Below are positions 46,382-55,233 of a stretch of 64,000 bases of DNA, in pieces. Position 1 is the stretch's first letter. Each line of letters begins with the position of its first letter. The stretch spans positions 217,270 to 281,269 of the IMG/VR virus record IMGVR_UViG_3300010158_000027; one strand, given 5' to 3'. The position numbers were made by a program, and so were the translations under genes. The notes under the pieces are model-generated. The model was not told where the DNA came from. It worked only from the letters and a program-made list of their open reading frames with translations, and did not search any database. The DNA is from a virus.

Positions 46382-46798
46382 ATGAAACATCACGCAAACT
46401 TTTTTGTTAATAGGTTGGTAACTGAATGGTTAAAGAACGGTAAGATTATAATTGGTTGTGATCTTGATGATACCATCATACCTTACAATGAAGAAATTAA
46501 AGACAACTGTAAAAAAATGGTTAATTTGATTTTGGAATGTCAAGAAGAAGGTATTATATTTTTAATTAACACGGCAAGAAGTGAATACCAATTAGAGAAG
46601 GCTAAACAACAAGTTGAAGAAATGGGTATTATTGTTCACGGAGTTAATAAAATGCATGATGAGTGGGATAAACCATACGGTGTGAATGGTAAATTATATG
46701 CTAACATTTTTTTAGATGATAGGGGGGGATTTTGGGACACGTATCGGACATTAACTACCGCACTAACAATAGTTAAACAGGAAAGGAAAAAACTATGA
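46382..46798 (+). CDS. HAD-superfamily phosphatase-like protein 1
   Basis: 138 residues. Motif I DLDDT (27-31), motif II NTARSE, and motif III/IV IFLDDRGG. Compact cap-less HAD domain of the type acting on nucleotides or nucleic acid ends. Overlaps the second HAD gene by 4 bases. Confidence 0.82.
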   Translation: MKHHANFFVNRLVTEWLKNGKIIIGCDLDDTIIPYNEEIKDNCKKMVNLILECQEEGIIFLINTARSEYQLEKAKQQVEEMGIIVHGVNKMHDEWDKPYGVNGKLYANIFLDDRGGFWDTYRTLTTALTIVKQERKKL

Positions 46799-47373
46799 AA
46801 TTGATTTTTTTGGATCACGACGGAGTTATTGCTCTTTCCAACAATTGGGGAGGACGAACAAAGAAATTTGCGAAGTATCGTTCATCGAATCCCGATTCTA
46901 GTAAAAATATTAACGATGCTCCAGTGACTTTTCGTTTTGATGATTTTGATAAAAAGGCAATTAAAATCCTTAACAAGATACTCGAAGAAACGGGGGCGGA
47001 AATTGTTGTATCATCAGATTGGAAACTATATGCGACATTAGAAGAGCTTGGTGAATATTATGAAGAGCAAGGAATTATTAAAAAACCAATTGCGTTAACT
47101 GATAACTTAAAAGATTGTACCGTACATGGTGATGATTTTATATGGTCGACAATGTGGGATTCGGAACAAATGCGAACAATTGAAATAAAACAATATCTTC
47201 ACGATCATCCTGAAGTAACACATTGGGTGGCTATTGATGATTTAAATATGGGTAAAATTGGTGAGCCATGGAAAGATTTATGGGCGATAGATAATTTTGT
47301 GTTAACTCCGAAGTCTAACGAGGGGATAAAACAATTGGGTATTAAAGAAAAGATTTTAAACTACTTAGGGTGA
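46795..47373 (+). CDS. HAD-superfamily protein 2
   Basis: 192 residues. Motif I FLDHDGVI (5-12), motif II VVSSDWK, motif III region and acidic motif IV AIDDLNM. It resembles HAD domains from RNA-repair proteins (HAD_SAK type), which remove 3'-phosphates. Coupled to the preceding HAD gene and overlaps the next by 4 bases. With an RNA ligase 2.5 kb upstream, an end-healing role is plausible. Confidence 0.8.
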   Translation: MKLIFLDHDGVIALSNNWGGRTKKFAKYRSSNPDSSKNINDAPVTFRFDDFDKKAIKILNKILEETGAEIVVSSDWKLYATLEELGEYYEEQGIIKKPIALTDNLKDCTVHGDDFIWSTMWDSEQMRTIEIKQYLHDHPEVTHWVAIDDLNMGKIGEPWKDLWAIDNFVLTPKSNEGIKQLGIKEKILNYLG

Positions 47374-47684
47374 AAAATATAAAACAAATATTCAAAGGTA
47401 ATGAGCATCTAATGGATTTAAGTCCTGTTGAAGAGTTAATTGATTATACCCAAGAACTTGAAGGACAAACATTGGAAAGAAAAGTTGAAGATAACTACGA
47501 TAAAGAACATATGTTAAAATCGATGTTACAGGATATTTTAAGTAGTTGTCGTGATATGGAAGATACAAATCAATTGGCTGACAGATATCCTGGTATGTAT
47601 GAAAAAAGTGATGCGGAATCTTTAGTTAAAAACTTAAAGACTTATATTTTGGATATGAACTATAAAAATAAATTAGGCATATGA
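47370..47684 (+). CDS. Hypothetical protein, 104 aa (GTG start)
   Basis: Starts with GTG overlapping the previous TGA (GTGA). 104 residues, helical and charged, starting MKNIKQIFKGNEHLMDLSPV. Function unknown. Confidence 0.58.
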   Translation: MKNIKQIFKGNEHLMDLSPVEELIDYTQELEGQTLERKVEDNYDKEHMLKSMLQDILSSCRDMEDTNQLADRYPGMYEKSDAESLVKNLKTYILDMNYKNKLGI

Positions 47685-47714
47685 AGGAAATAAAAACATT
47701 AATAAAATTAAGAA

Positions 47715-48032
47715 ATGAAAGAAATATTTAAATTATTTGTAGTTAAAGAGGAGCCGTACCTAACAATCGATGAGGATGTTATTATTGGTGATAAAGCGAT
47801 TGTGACAGTAAATGGAATGTTCCCAAGTTTGGTTGATTGTGCCAATAATGAGCAGATAGGTTTATTTCAAAATCCGATAACAACAATGACAAAAAGACAT
47901 AAAGTGGTTATGGGTCCTAGCGATTTCACAATAGAATCGGGGATTAAAGAACAATTAATCATGAGTGAAACATCTATTAATGTTGGATTTGAGAATGGTG
48001 AAGTAATCTTTATCGATAAAGGTGCGATATAA
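47715..48032 (+). CDS. Hypothetical protein, 105 aa
   Basis: 105 residues starting MKEIFKLFVVKEEPYLTIDE, beta-rich; the segment DDVIIGDKAIVTVNGMFPSL is strand-like. This kind of small protein is common in phages; no function known. Confidence 0.58.
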   Translation: MKEIFKLFVVKEEPYLTIDEDVIIGDKAIVTVNGMFPSLVDCANNEQIGLFQNPITTMTKRHKVVMGPSDFTIESGIKEQLIMSETSINVGFENGEVIFIDKGAI

Positions 48033-48043
48033 AGATTCGTTCG

Positions 48044-48051
48044 TATTTATA
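48044..48051 (+). promoter_or_regulatory. TATTTATA box before 48056
   Basis: TATTTATA ends 4 bases before the ATG at 48056. Confidence 0.5.
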
Positions 48052-48055
48052 ATGT

Positions 48056-48412
48056 ATGTCAATTGGAAACGCGGTAAAAAGTTATGTTAGAGAATTTTAT
48101 GAGGTAACGTATTACCCCAAAAAAAAACAAATAGTATTACATGATGAAATTGAATCACATAATAAAAAGACTTTTATTGATATCGGCAGCGTTGGTGGAG
48201 TTAAGATAACATTATGTTGGGGTAAAATTGAAGAAGTTACTGGGATTCAATACCACCACAAGGAATTTCAAACAGAATTAAATAAATTATTTTTTGACTT
48301 AATAATGGAAAAAAAGGCAAAAGATTTTTTTAAATTACTACTGGATGAAGGTATTCCAGTCAATTTAGAGTTTAAAGATGTGATTAATGAGTTCACATTA
48401 TTAAATGAATAG
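48056..48412 (+). CDS. Hypothetical protein, 118 aa
   Basis: 118 residues starting MSIGNAVKSYVREFYEVTYY, alpha/beta. Its own TATTTATA box puts it with the presumed late set although it lacks the shared N-terminal peptide. Confidence 0.6.
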   Translation: MSIGNAVKSYVREFYEVTYYPKKKQIVLHDEIESHNKKTFIDIGSVGGVKITLCWGKIEEVTGIQYHHKEFQTELNKLFFDLIMEKKAKDFFKLLLDEGIPVNLEFKDVINEFTLLNE

Positions 48413-48413
48413 A

Positions 48414-48421
48414 TATTTATA
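48414..48421 (+). promoter_or_regulatory. TATTTATA box before 48425
   Basis: TATTTATA ends 3 bases before the ATG at 48425. Confidence 0.5.
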
Positions 48422-48424
48422 AAT

Positions 48425-48778
48425 ATGGTACGTAAAGTTTTAATAACCGAAGAAGAAAAAAACGATATATCTGATCAATACAACGATATTGATAGATCCA
48501 TTTTAAATTTCCTTTTAAGGCGGTTAGAAAAAAAAGAAAGACAAATTGGTGAAGATCCCCCAATGAATGTTATTGAGATATCATTTAAGGGATTACCGGG
48601 TTATGGGTTCAATAATTTTCATGGTCGAAAATCGATGGAAAAAAAAGTTATCGATATGTTAACGGACAAAGAGGTGATTGATTTGGGAGAATATAATCCA
48701 AGTACTTTAGATACAAATAGACAAAAGGTTATTAAAACGATTAGACAGTTTTTAAATTTTGTAATGCCAAAAAGATAA
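48425..48778 (+). CDS. Hypothetical protein with packaging-like N-terminus
   Basis: 117 residues starting MVRKVLITEEEKNDISDQYN, a looser version of the shared ITExQ peptide. The body is basic (RRLEKKERQIGE and KKVIDMLTDKEVID). Function unknown. Confidence 0.6.
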   Translation: MVRKVLITEEEKNDISDQYNDIDRSILNFLLRRLEKKERQIGEDPPMNVIEISFKGLPGYGFNNFHGRKSMEKKVIDMLTDKEVIDLGEYNPSTLDTNRQKVIKTIRQFLNFVMPKR

Positions 48779-48780
48779 CA

Positions 48781-49182
48781 ATGATTGAAGAAAACTTAAA
48801 AATAAAAAACACACTTAAAAAACTTTATGAAAACCAAGAGTTTGAAAGTTCATTTGAAGATGAGGTAAACTCATGGAACGATAATGAAATAGTTTATGAA
48901 GAATATGTTTTTAGATATTTTATGAAGGTTGGTAAAGTATTAGGTGAAGGAGATAGAACCGTTGCAGGTATTAACGTTATAATAAGTGACATACAAAAAG
49001 ATGATGATGATTATTATTACGATTGGGTAGAAAACGAATACAGTGAATTTAAATGGTACATCACACATTTACACGATATGTTAATTGAAGACATGGCAAC
49101 TGACTTTCCAATTTCTATTCATCTTACTTTTTATGGTTATGACGAGTATGAGAATTTACCTTTAGATAAAAAAAACCTATAA
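48781..49182 (+). CDS. Acidic hypothetical protein, 133 aa
   Basis: 133 residues starting MIEENLKIKNTLKKLYENQE, which may be a divergent packaging peptide (LKKLYEN). The rest is acidic with aromatic clusters (DDDDYYYDWVENEYSEFKWY). Function unknown. Confidence 0.58.
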   Translation: MIEENLKIKNTLKKLYENQEFESSFEDEVNSWNDNEIVYEEYVFRYFMKVGKVLGEGDRTVAGINVIISDIQKDDDDYYYDWVENEYSEFKWYITHLHDMLIEDMATDFPISIHLTFYGYDEYENLPLDKKNL

Positions 49183-49198
49183 TTAAATCAAAAACATT

Positions 49199-49552
49199 AT
49201 GGCACACCCAATACTTCATGCAAAAAGTTCCGCAAAAAAGTTTGGCGGAAAATGGGAGGATTATATTCATCTTCATAATTATCTTGACGAAACTAAGAGT
49301 TGGTATGGACATTCCTTTCACAGAATGTGGAGACACCACTCAGAAGGGATTTTTGAGATGGAACAAAGGTTTGGTCCTGAGTTTAAAAATAGTGATGGTA
49401 AAACCGTTTATACTCGATACGTGGGAGAACAACACGTAAAAGAAGACTGTGATGGGTACATACCAACGGCGAGAGAATGGTTCTTAATTGTAGAAAATAA
49501 ACAAAGACCCCTATGGGCAACAAGGACTCAGAAGTTAGAATTTGAGGATTGA
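49199..49552 (+). CDS. DUF6915-like protein
   Basis: 117 residues: MAHPILHAKSSAKKFGGKWE, then YIHLHNYLDETKSWYGHSFH, WRHHSEGIFEMEQRFG and YVGEQHVKEDCDGYIPT. This His-rich series is the DUF6915 family, common in phages and mobile elements; function unknown, though the conserved His residues suggest a metal site. Full length. Confidence 0.8.
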   Translation: MAHPILHAKSSAKKFGGKWEDYIHLHNYLDETKSWYGHSFHRMWRHHSEGIFEMEQRFGPEFKNSDGKTVYTRYVGEQHVKEDCDGYIPTAREWFLIVENKQRPLWATRTQKLEFED

Positions 49553-49554
49553 TA

Positions 49555-49562
49555 TATTTATT
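49555..49562 (+). promoter_or_regulatory. TATTTATT box before 49566
   Basis: TATTTATT ends 3 bases before the ATG at 49566. Confidence 0.45.
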
Positions 49563-49565
49563 AAT

Positions 49566-50321
49566 ATGAACAACATTAAAATATCAGAAAAAGATAAACA
49601 AATACTAAATAGGTATAACCACTTTTTAATGGCGGTTGTTGGTGAAGAAGGGATATTTACGTATGCACATGTATCTGATTATGATGGGTTAGATGGTATT
49701 GATGCGTTAAGTAGTTCAGGGGGTCATGAATTAGACACTAAAAGTGAGGGGTATAACCTATTAAATGATTTAGTTGATGGGTTTTTAAGAGAAAATAGTA
49801 ATGAATTTGTGGATTATCTTTATTGTGATGAGTGCACAGGGTATGGGTACGTTTATGTAAGGTATAATCCATTTAATAGTACCTTTAGTGTTAATTTAGA
49901 AATTGGAACTAGAGGGGGTAATACCTACGAACATGACTTCACTTTTGAAAGGTTAAAAAACCAACCACAGGGACAATGGGGAGAAAGATATGCGGAACTT
50001 AAAAAATTGGGCGATTCTAACTTCATTGAAAAAATGAAAGAAGATTATGGAAATACTTTAGAGATTTCATATGAGGGTGGTGGTGATAGTGGACAAATTA
50101 ATGACTACGGAGATACCGATCACGGAAGTGTTCATATAAATAGTGATATTGAATATGTCGGTTATGAGGTAATTGCCACCCATTATAGTGGTTGGGAAAA
50201 TAATGAAGGTGGTGATGGTAGAATAACATTTGATTTTGAAAATAAAACAGTAACATTACATCACACCGAAAATTTTGATGATTCAGAAACAGAAGATCTA
50301 GGTGAATTTAAATTAGTATAA
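49566..50321 (+). CDS. Hypothetical protein, 251 aa
   Basis: The ATG at 49566 (MNNIKISEKDKQILNRYNHF) is chosen because the TATTTATT box lies just upstream; an in-frame extension would overlap the DUF6915 gene. The protein is acidic, Gly- and aromatic-rich (YCDECTGYGYVYVRYNPFN) and looks beta-rich. Ends on the first base of the next gene's start. Confidence 0.62.
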   Translation: MNNIKISEKDKQILNRYNHFLMAVVGEEGIFTYAHVSDYDGLDGIDALSSSGGHELDTKSEGYNLLNDLVDGFLRENSNEFVDYLYCDECTGYGYVYVRYNPFNSTFSVNLEIGTRGGNTYEHDFTFERLKNQPQGQWGERYAELKKLGDSNFIEKMKEDYGNTLEISYEGGGDSGQINDYGDTDHGSVHINSDIEYVGYEVIATHYSGWENNEGGDGRITFDFENKTVTLHHTENFDDSETEDLGEFKLV

Positions 50322-51202
50322 TGGAAAATTTAAACGAAAATATTAGTAGAATTAAAACCCTGATGTTGGTTGAAGAGGACGAACAACAGGGATCATTATT
50401 TGCCAACAGGGGTACACCCATCAGTATAAATTCAAACGATTTTGTGGTAGCATTTAAAGAAAAGGTATACTTTATTTTAAAGGATTTATACAAATCAAAT
50501 TGGGATAGTGATAGTAGTAGAGGGCCTGGAGGTCGTGGTGGAGGAGTTGTTGGTATACATACTGTATATGATTTGTTAAATAAAAAAGGATTAACTGATT
50601 ACGACCCTGAAGGTGGTGATTGGTCGATACTAAACTATTTTGATACCAACCCACAAGTTAGAAAAACTATTGTTGGTGAGTACGAAAAAGAGACAGGAAA
50701 TATAATGGATAACACTGAAGTAATGAAGGAATTTATTACGTGGATGTCAAAAAATAGAAATAAATTATTTAAAAATGGGCCAATATTTGATAGTCTAATT
50801 TTAAAAAATACGCAATCACTTTATCAAGGTGAGTTAAACGAAAGAACAGCGTACGACTACTTAACCAACGCATTGAAGAAACTTAAAAATTGGAAATTAA
50901 AGGGTAGATCAATTCCTGGATCTAAAACAGATAGAGGTGGTATTGATTTTGTTATGGTTAATGAAATAAACGGAAAAGAGGCGAAGTTCCAAGTCAAACC
51001 ATTAACTAGTTTAAAAAGAGTAGGAAATTTTTATAAAATAATGAGTTATAATATACGGGAAATAGATAAAAAACCTGTAGATTATTTGGTTTTCGCATCT
51101 AGCGACACTGAAAAAGTTTACATTTTTAAAAATACGACAAGTAGATATACTATTTTAGATAAAGACAACATCCAATTTGAGGATGCACCAATAGCGTTTT
51201 AA
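50321..51202 (+). CDS. PD-(D/E)XK nuclease-like protein with packaging-type N-terminus
   Basis: 293 residues. The N-terminus MENLNENISRIKTLMLVEED resembles the shared peptide (LMLVE-E). In the C-terminal half GELNERTAYDYL, GGIDFVMVNE and KEAKFQVKPLT provide the E, D and QxK of a restriction-endonuclease-like core. Near the start RGPGGRGGGVVG is a flexible basic loop. Nuclease function is inferred from the motif order; no cognate methyltransferase is adjacent. Confidence 0.6.
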   Translation: MENLNENISRIKTLMLVEEDEQQGSLFANRGTPISINSNDFVVAFKEKVYFILKDLYKSNWDSDSSRGPGGRGGGVVGIHTVYDLLNKKGLTDYDPEGGDWSILNYFDTNPQVRKTIVGEYEKETGNIMDNTEVMKEFITWMSKNRNKLFKNGPIFDSLILKNTQSLYQGELNERTAYDYLTNALKKLKNWKLKGRSIPGSKTDRGGIDFVMVNEINGKEAKFQVKPLTSLKRVGNFYKIMSYNIREIDKKPVDYLVFASSDTEKVYIFKNTTSRYTILDKDNIQFEDAPIAF

Positions 51203-51204
51203 TT

Positions 51205-52296
51205 ATGAATGTGGACGATTTAGTTGATAGTTTTAATGGTGATAAATATGACGAGGATATTCAACCATACTTTAATGACATTCTCAACTTTTTAAAGTAC
51301 GCCAATAAATCTGGGTTTATTGATGATTTAGATTTGTATTTTATCCCTAATGATGAATTTGAGGATGTCTTACCATACTTGGAGGAGTTGGGTAAAGTTG
51401 GAGATTTAGATTATGAAAGTGTTCCTAATGACTTTAAAAACATATTATTATTACATCAGTTAAATAATAACCCACAAGAAACATTAAATTATGTAATGAA
51501 AAATCTGGTTACTGATGTTCATTTTATGAATGGAGGTTATTATTTATATATTAGAGATAGGGATGAACCTGCCAAACTTTTTCGTGATGGTACTACTCGT
51601 AGTTATGCAGAAGCTGTTTTGGATGAAGATGCGTGGGAACCATTTTATGATACCGTAAATAATGTGTATGATGACGTTATTGATGATTTAAATGAGAAAA
51701 ATATTAATAATTTATCTGAATATATTATTAAACGCATTGGCGGTCAGGAATTATCAACTGACGATTATGATGATGATTTATTTCACACCTTTTCTAATGA
51801 ACAAGGAACCGATGGAACCTTTCAAATAACTGGTGAGAATGTGATGAGGTTAATTAAAGATAAAACAGCCATGATGGAGATGTTAAATGTCGAGTTAGAC
51901 GAATTAAAGTGGGAATTGGATTCTTTACATACGAATTCCTATAACACTGCTTATGGATCAGAAATCTATGATAATGTGTGGGGAGAGTTATCAAGGTATT
52001 TTGTGCCCTCATCTTGGGAGACAGTGACAACAGAACGATCTGACGGAAAAAAAGTGTATCATGAGTACATTAAAATTCATGATTTCCAACAAGTTATATA
52101 CGATTTCATATATACAAATAAAACATACGCACAGTATAATGATGGATCATTAGAATATTATGGTCAGTATGTTGACGTAATTAAAGCAATGATGAAAGAT
52201 GGTGCCTACGAATACTTGGACTTTAGAACTCCTGACTATCCAGATTGGAGCTTAACTAAAAAATACATAAATGATAGTTTTAACGATTATATATAA
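51205..52296 (+). CDS. Acidic hypothetical protein, 363 aa
   Basis: 363 residues, very acidic, starting MNVDDLVDSFNGDKYDEDIQ, largely helical with a repeated aromatic pattern. Composition resembles the 593-1789 protein. No motif recognised. It lies between two nuclease-like proteins and might act with them. Confidence 0.62.
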   Translation: MNVDDLVDSFNGDKYDEDIQPYFNDILNFLKYANKSGFIDDLDLYFIPNDEFEDVLPYLEELGKVGDLDYESVPNDFKNILLLHQLNNNPQETLNYVMKNLVTDVHFMNGGYYLYIRDRDEPAKLFRDGTTRSYAEAVLDEDAWEPFYDTVNNVYDDVIDDLNEKNINNLSEYIIKRIGGQELSTDDYDDDLFHTFSNEQGTDGTFQITGENVMRLIKDKTAMMEMLNVELDELKWELDSLHTNSYNTAYGSEIYDNVWGELSRYFVPSSWETVTTERSDGKKVYHEYIKIHDFQQVIYDFIYTNKTYAQYNDGSLEYYGQYVDVIKAMMKDGAYEYLDFRTPDYPDWSLTKKYINDSFNDYI

Positions 52297-52299
52297 AAG

Positions 52300-53331
52300 A
52301 TGGAGAATATATATTACACAATTGCTGAACAAAAAATGGAAAAACTAAGTCACGTTTTAAACGAGATAGAGGGTGAAGATTTAAAAAGACTTATGTCAAG
52401 GGAACTTCAAAAAATTAAATTGATTCCTTTAGATATGTTTAGCTCTAAAGATGCGATAAGTAACATTATAAGTGCTGAAATATCAAGAAAAACTATAGAG
52501 TTTAATAGGACTATTCCGTCTTTAATGTCCTTAAATCTTACACAAGTAAGTACGAGATCTAAATTTAGATTTGATAATTACTATAAAAGATTTTACACAT
52601 CAAGAAATAGAGGATTTGATTTTGAGGGGATGATAGCAGGATTTTTAAATGGAGATATATCAACAGATAAATCATCACCATTCGATATCACCGCTGGTGG
52701 AAATAAAATATCATTAAAAACTTTAAAAAATGAAGGGGAGTCTGTTGTTGTTAAATCTATCGCTAACAGCTTAAAAAAGTATTATGAGTCTTATAACGGA
52801 TCACCTGAAAACAAAGCCGAACTTAGAACTATATTCTCATCAACAAACCCAATAAAATTTTTAGTTGATTCTAAAAACAACGATTTAGTAAATATTGCTG
52901 AGGACGTTATTAGAATGTCTTTAGAGGGTATCGACTCATTATTAATTGGAATACCAAAAGAGGATAATAAAATTGATTTATATTATTTTAGTAAAGAAAA
53001 AGTGGTACAATTGGCAGCTAATCGTGGATCGGCAATGGCACCTAAAAGTTCTGGATCAAAACAATTAAGATTATCATCCAATATTTTAAGTGAAGCTGAC
53101 ATGACTGGAACAATAACTTTTCCCAATTTAACGGATAAAGATTATGAAGACTTTCTTGTTGGTGATGAAACAACAACCAAGACAATACAAACACTAAATA
53201 GTTTTGGTAGTAAATACGGAGTAAGAGGATTGGGTGGACAATTACCCCAAGACATTATTATGGATTTGGCTAAAAGTGACCAATTCATTACCGACATGAA
53301 CTTTATTCTCGGAAATCAAAAAGAGGAATGA
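52300..53331 (+). CDS. PD-(D/E)XK nuclease-like protein 2
   Basis: 343 residues starting MENIYYTIAEQKMEKLSHVL, with the leader end LNEIEGE like the shared peptide. RGFDFEGMIAGFL, SPFDITAGG and KISLKTLK give E, D and SxK in the order of a restriction-endonuclease-like fold. The rest is helical. A target-cutting role, perhaps against host DNA, is inferred. The stop overlaps the next gene (ATGA). Confidence 0.6.
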   Translation: MENIYYTIAEQKMEKLSHVLNEIEGEDLKRLMSRELQKIKLIPLDMFSSKDAISNIISAEISRKTIEFNRTIPSLMSLNLTQVSTRSKFRFDNYYKRFYTSRNRGFDFEGMIAGFLNGDISTDKSSPFDITAGGNKISLKTLKNEGESVVVKSIANSLKKYYESYNGSPENKAELRTIFSSTNPIKFLVDSKNNDLVNIAEDVIRMSLEGIDSLLIGIPKEDNKIDLYYFSKEKVVQLAANRGSAMAPKSSGSKQLRLSSNILSEADMTGTITFPNLTDKDYEDFLVGDETTTKTIQTLNSFGSKYGVRGLGGQLPQDIIMDLAKSDQFITDMNFILGNQKEE

Positions 53332-53564
53332 ATATTATAGTTACAAAAGAACAGTTAAACATATTAAGAGAAAACAATCCAAAAGAGTTTAATTGTGATA
53401 AGTGCGACCATACTTGGACAATAAACCCAGAAGATAATGATCCGTATTTTTGTCATATATGTGGTTATGACACCCACAAAAAAAAGTGTGACTATGACAA
53501 ACTCGAAGACTTTTGGAAAAATCACAAAAAAGACGACATCGTAAAGGAAAACAAAATTAAATAA
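53328..53564 (+). CDS. Zinc-ribbon protein with packaging-type N-terminus
   Basis: 78 residues: MNIIVTKEQLNILREN is the shared peptide, then a zinc ribbon FNCDKCDHTW ... FCHICGYD (two CxxC pairs about 20 residues apart) and a charged tail. It may be a packaged nucleic-acid- or protein-binding factor. Coupled to 52300. Confidence 0.72.
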   Translation: MNIIVTKEQLNILRENNPKEFNCDKCDHTWTINPEDNDPYFCHICGYDTHKKKCDYDKLEDFWKNHKKDDIVKENKIK

Positions 53565-53611
53565 TCCATTAACGATTTGATTAATCAAACTAATTCCATT
53601 ATATTTTTATT

Positions 53612-54424
53612 ATGGAAAAAAATAAAATCTATTTGGAGGATAATTTAGAAACCCTATCAAAAACTACTGACAATTATTATGATATGGTGATAACCTCACC
53701 ACCTTATGATGGTATTAGGAAATACAATGGATTTGTTTTTGACATCGATACCTTAACTACCGAACTATATAGGACCACAAAAAATGGTGGAGTAGTTGTA
53801 TGGGTTGTCAACGATCAAGTAGTAAAGGGATCGGAAACAGGAACAAGTTTCAGGCAAGTTTTAAAATTCATGGAAGCAGGATTTCTATTACACGACACTA
53901 TGATATATGAGAAAAACTCGAGTTCATACCCCGCAAGTTCAAAAAGTAATAGATACACTCAGATTTTTGAGTACATGTTTGTGTTTTCAAAGGGTAAACC
54001 AAAAACTGTAAATTTAATATGTGATAAACCAAACAAATGGGCGGGTCACACAAACTGGGGTAAAAACACAAAACGTATTGGTGATAATGAGCAATTGGTT
54101 GAGGTTGGGAATATTAAACCCGTACCTGACTTTAGCCCAAGAAATAATATTTGGAGATACGTTAATGGTGGAGGGTTCGCATCAAAAGATAAGATAGCAC
54201 ATAAACATCCAGCAATATTTCCAGAGGAGTTGGTTAAAGATCATCTTATTAGTTGGACAAATGAAGGTGATTTGGTTTATGATCCGTTTATTGGTTCAGG
54301 GACTGTTGCTAAGATGTGTATATTATTGAATAGGGATTACATTGGTAGTGAGATATCTGAAGAGTATGTTGACATCTGTAATGAAAGGATAGAAATCACA
54401 AAAAAAACATTAGAAAAAGTTTGA
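53612..54424 (+). CDS. Site-specific DNA methyltransferase 2 (beta-type order)
   Basis: 270 residues. TSPPY at 28-32 and DPFIGSGT at 224-231, again the beta order. The middle (NNIWRYVNGGGF, HPAIFPEELVKDHL) is typical of N4-cytosine/N6-adenine enzymes of the DpnA/CcrM-like group. Divergent from the 6276 enzyme, so it probably has another target. No restriction partner recognised next to it, though two nuclease-like genes lie 0.3-3 kb upstream. Confidence 0.9.
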   Translation: MEKNKIYLEDNLETLSKTTDNYYDMVITSPPYDGIRKYNGFVFDIDTLTTELYRTTKNGGVVVWVVNDQVVKGSETGTSFRQVLKFMEAGFLLHDTMIYEKNSSSYPASSKSNRYTQIFEYMFVFSKGKPKTVNLICDKPNKWAGHTNWGKNTKRIGDNEQLVEVGNIKPVPDFSPRNNIWRYVNGGGFASKDKIAHKHPAIFPEELVKDHLISWTNEGDLVYDPFIGSGTVAKMCILLNRDYIGSEISEEYVDICNERIEITKKTLEKV

Positions 54425-54451
54425 ATAATCGAAATAGTTTATATAAATTTG
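54421..54451 (+). promoter_or_regulatory. Bacteroidota-type promoter
   Basis: TTG at 54421 and TAAATTTG at 54444-54451, 23 bases apart; drives the 54488 gene. Confidence 0.72.
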
Positions 54452-54487
54452 TACTATTATTAATCATTTAAAAAATAAACAAAAATT

Positions 54488-54739
54488 ATGGCAACAAAAA
54501 CAGGAAACAAAGGACGTTACATTTGCAAAGTTGGTTACTTGGATATCTACGCGAAAGATACCTTAAAGTCTAAAAAAGAGACTACACGCAATTGTGCGAA
54601 AGGTGAGGTTAAATCGACAGTTTATAACATCCTTCACGGAAAAAAAGTGTCTTTAGCTAATTTAAATAGTAAAGAATCTGCAGTTGCCAAAGCGATTGAA
54701 TTGATGGGGAATAAAGTGGAACTTTACGGGTTAATTTAA
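54488..54739 (+). CDS. Small basic protein, 83 aa
   Basis: 83 residues starting MATKTGNKGRYICKVGYLDI, basic, with GC-richer codons than neighbours (TAC, ATC, GGA, CGT), so probably well expressed from its own promoter. Might bind nucleic acid. Ends with a perfect terminator. Confidence 0.65.
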   Translation: MATKTGNKGRYICKVGYLDIYAKDTLKSKKETTRNCAKGEVKSTVYNILHGKKVSLANLNSKESAVAKAIELMGNKVELYGLI

Positions 54740-54760
54740 ATCCATCTATTATAAATAATA

Positions 54761-54787
54761 AAGTCAGGATTATGTCCTGACTTTTTT
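54761..54787 (+). terminator. Intrinsic terminator
   Basis: Perfect 9-bp stem AAGTCAGGA / TCCTGACTT with 5-base loop and six T. Confidence 0.88.
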
Positions 54788-54798
54788 AGTTTGTATGG

Positions 54799-54806
54799 TA
54801 TTTATA
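54799..54806 (+). promoter_or_regulatory. TATTTATA box before 54810
   Basis: TATTTATA ends 3 bases before the ATG at 54810, right after a terminator. Confidence 0.55.
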
Positions 54807-54809
54807 TGT

Positions 54810-55232
54810 ATGGAATTTAAAAAGGGGGATTTACGACTATTTGAAGAAAAAACTGAGAGCAGTGTTTTCAAAAAAGTATTGTCCAAATTTATGGAGATTA
54901 AAAACAAAGCGAAGTTAGAAATCGAAGAAACAAAAGCCCTTGTTCGAATTATAGTTTATGCTGTAAAGTCGTACTCAAAAAATAGAGAATTCGATTTAGA
55001 TAAAAAAGATATGAAGTTTATCCAGGGACAATCTGCCGATGTAATTAAAAACCTATTAATGGTTACCATATCGCTCATCCCAATTCCAATTCCTGTAGTA
55101 CCATTTTTAATTATATTTGGTAAAAAAATAGGTATCGATATATTACCTAAAGAACATGAAATTCCAGAAAAAGGTAAGAAAAAAGATAAACCAAACGAAT
55201 CGGTAATCATTGAATCACCAAAGAGAAACTAA
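54810..55232 (+). CDS. LETM1-like membrane-associated protein
   Basis: 140 residues from the ATG at 54810, chosen because the box lies just upstream. FIQGQSADVIKNLLMVTISL then PIPIPVVPFLIIFGKKIGID is the single hydrophobic, proline-rich segment; this QSxDxIK ... P-P-P ... GKKxGI form resembles LETM1-domain-like proteins found in some large phages. The N-terminus (MEFKKGDLRLFEE) may be a variant of the packaging peptide. Function unknown. Confidence 0.58.
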   Translation: MEFKKGDLRLFEEKTESSVFKKVLSKFMEIKNKAKLEIEETKALVRIIVYAVKSYSKNREFDLDKKDMKFIQGQSADVIKNLLMVTISLIPIPIPVVPFLIIFGKKIGIDILPKEHEIPEKGKKKDKPNESVIIESPKRN

Positions 55233-55233
55233 A

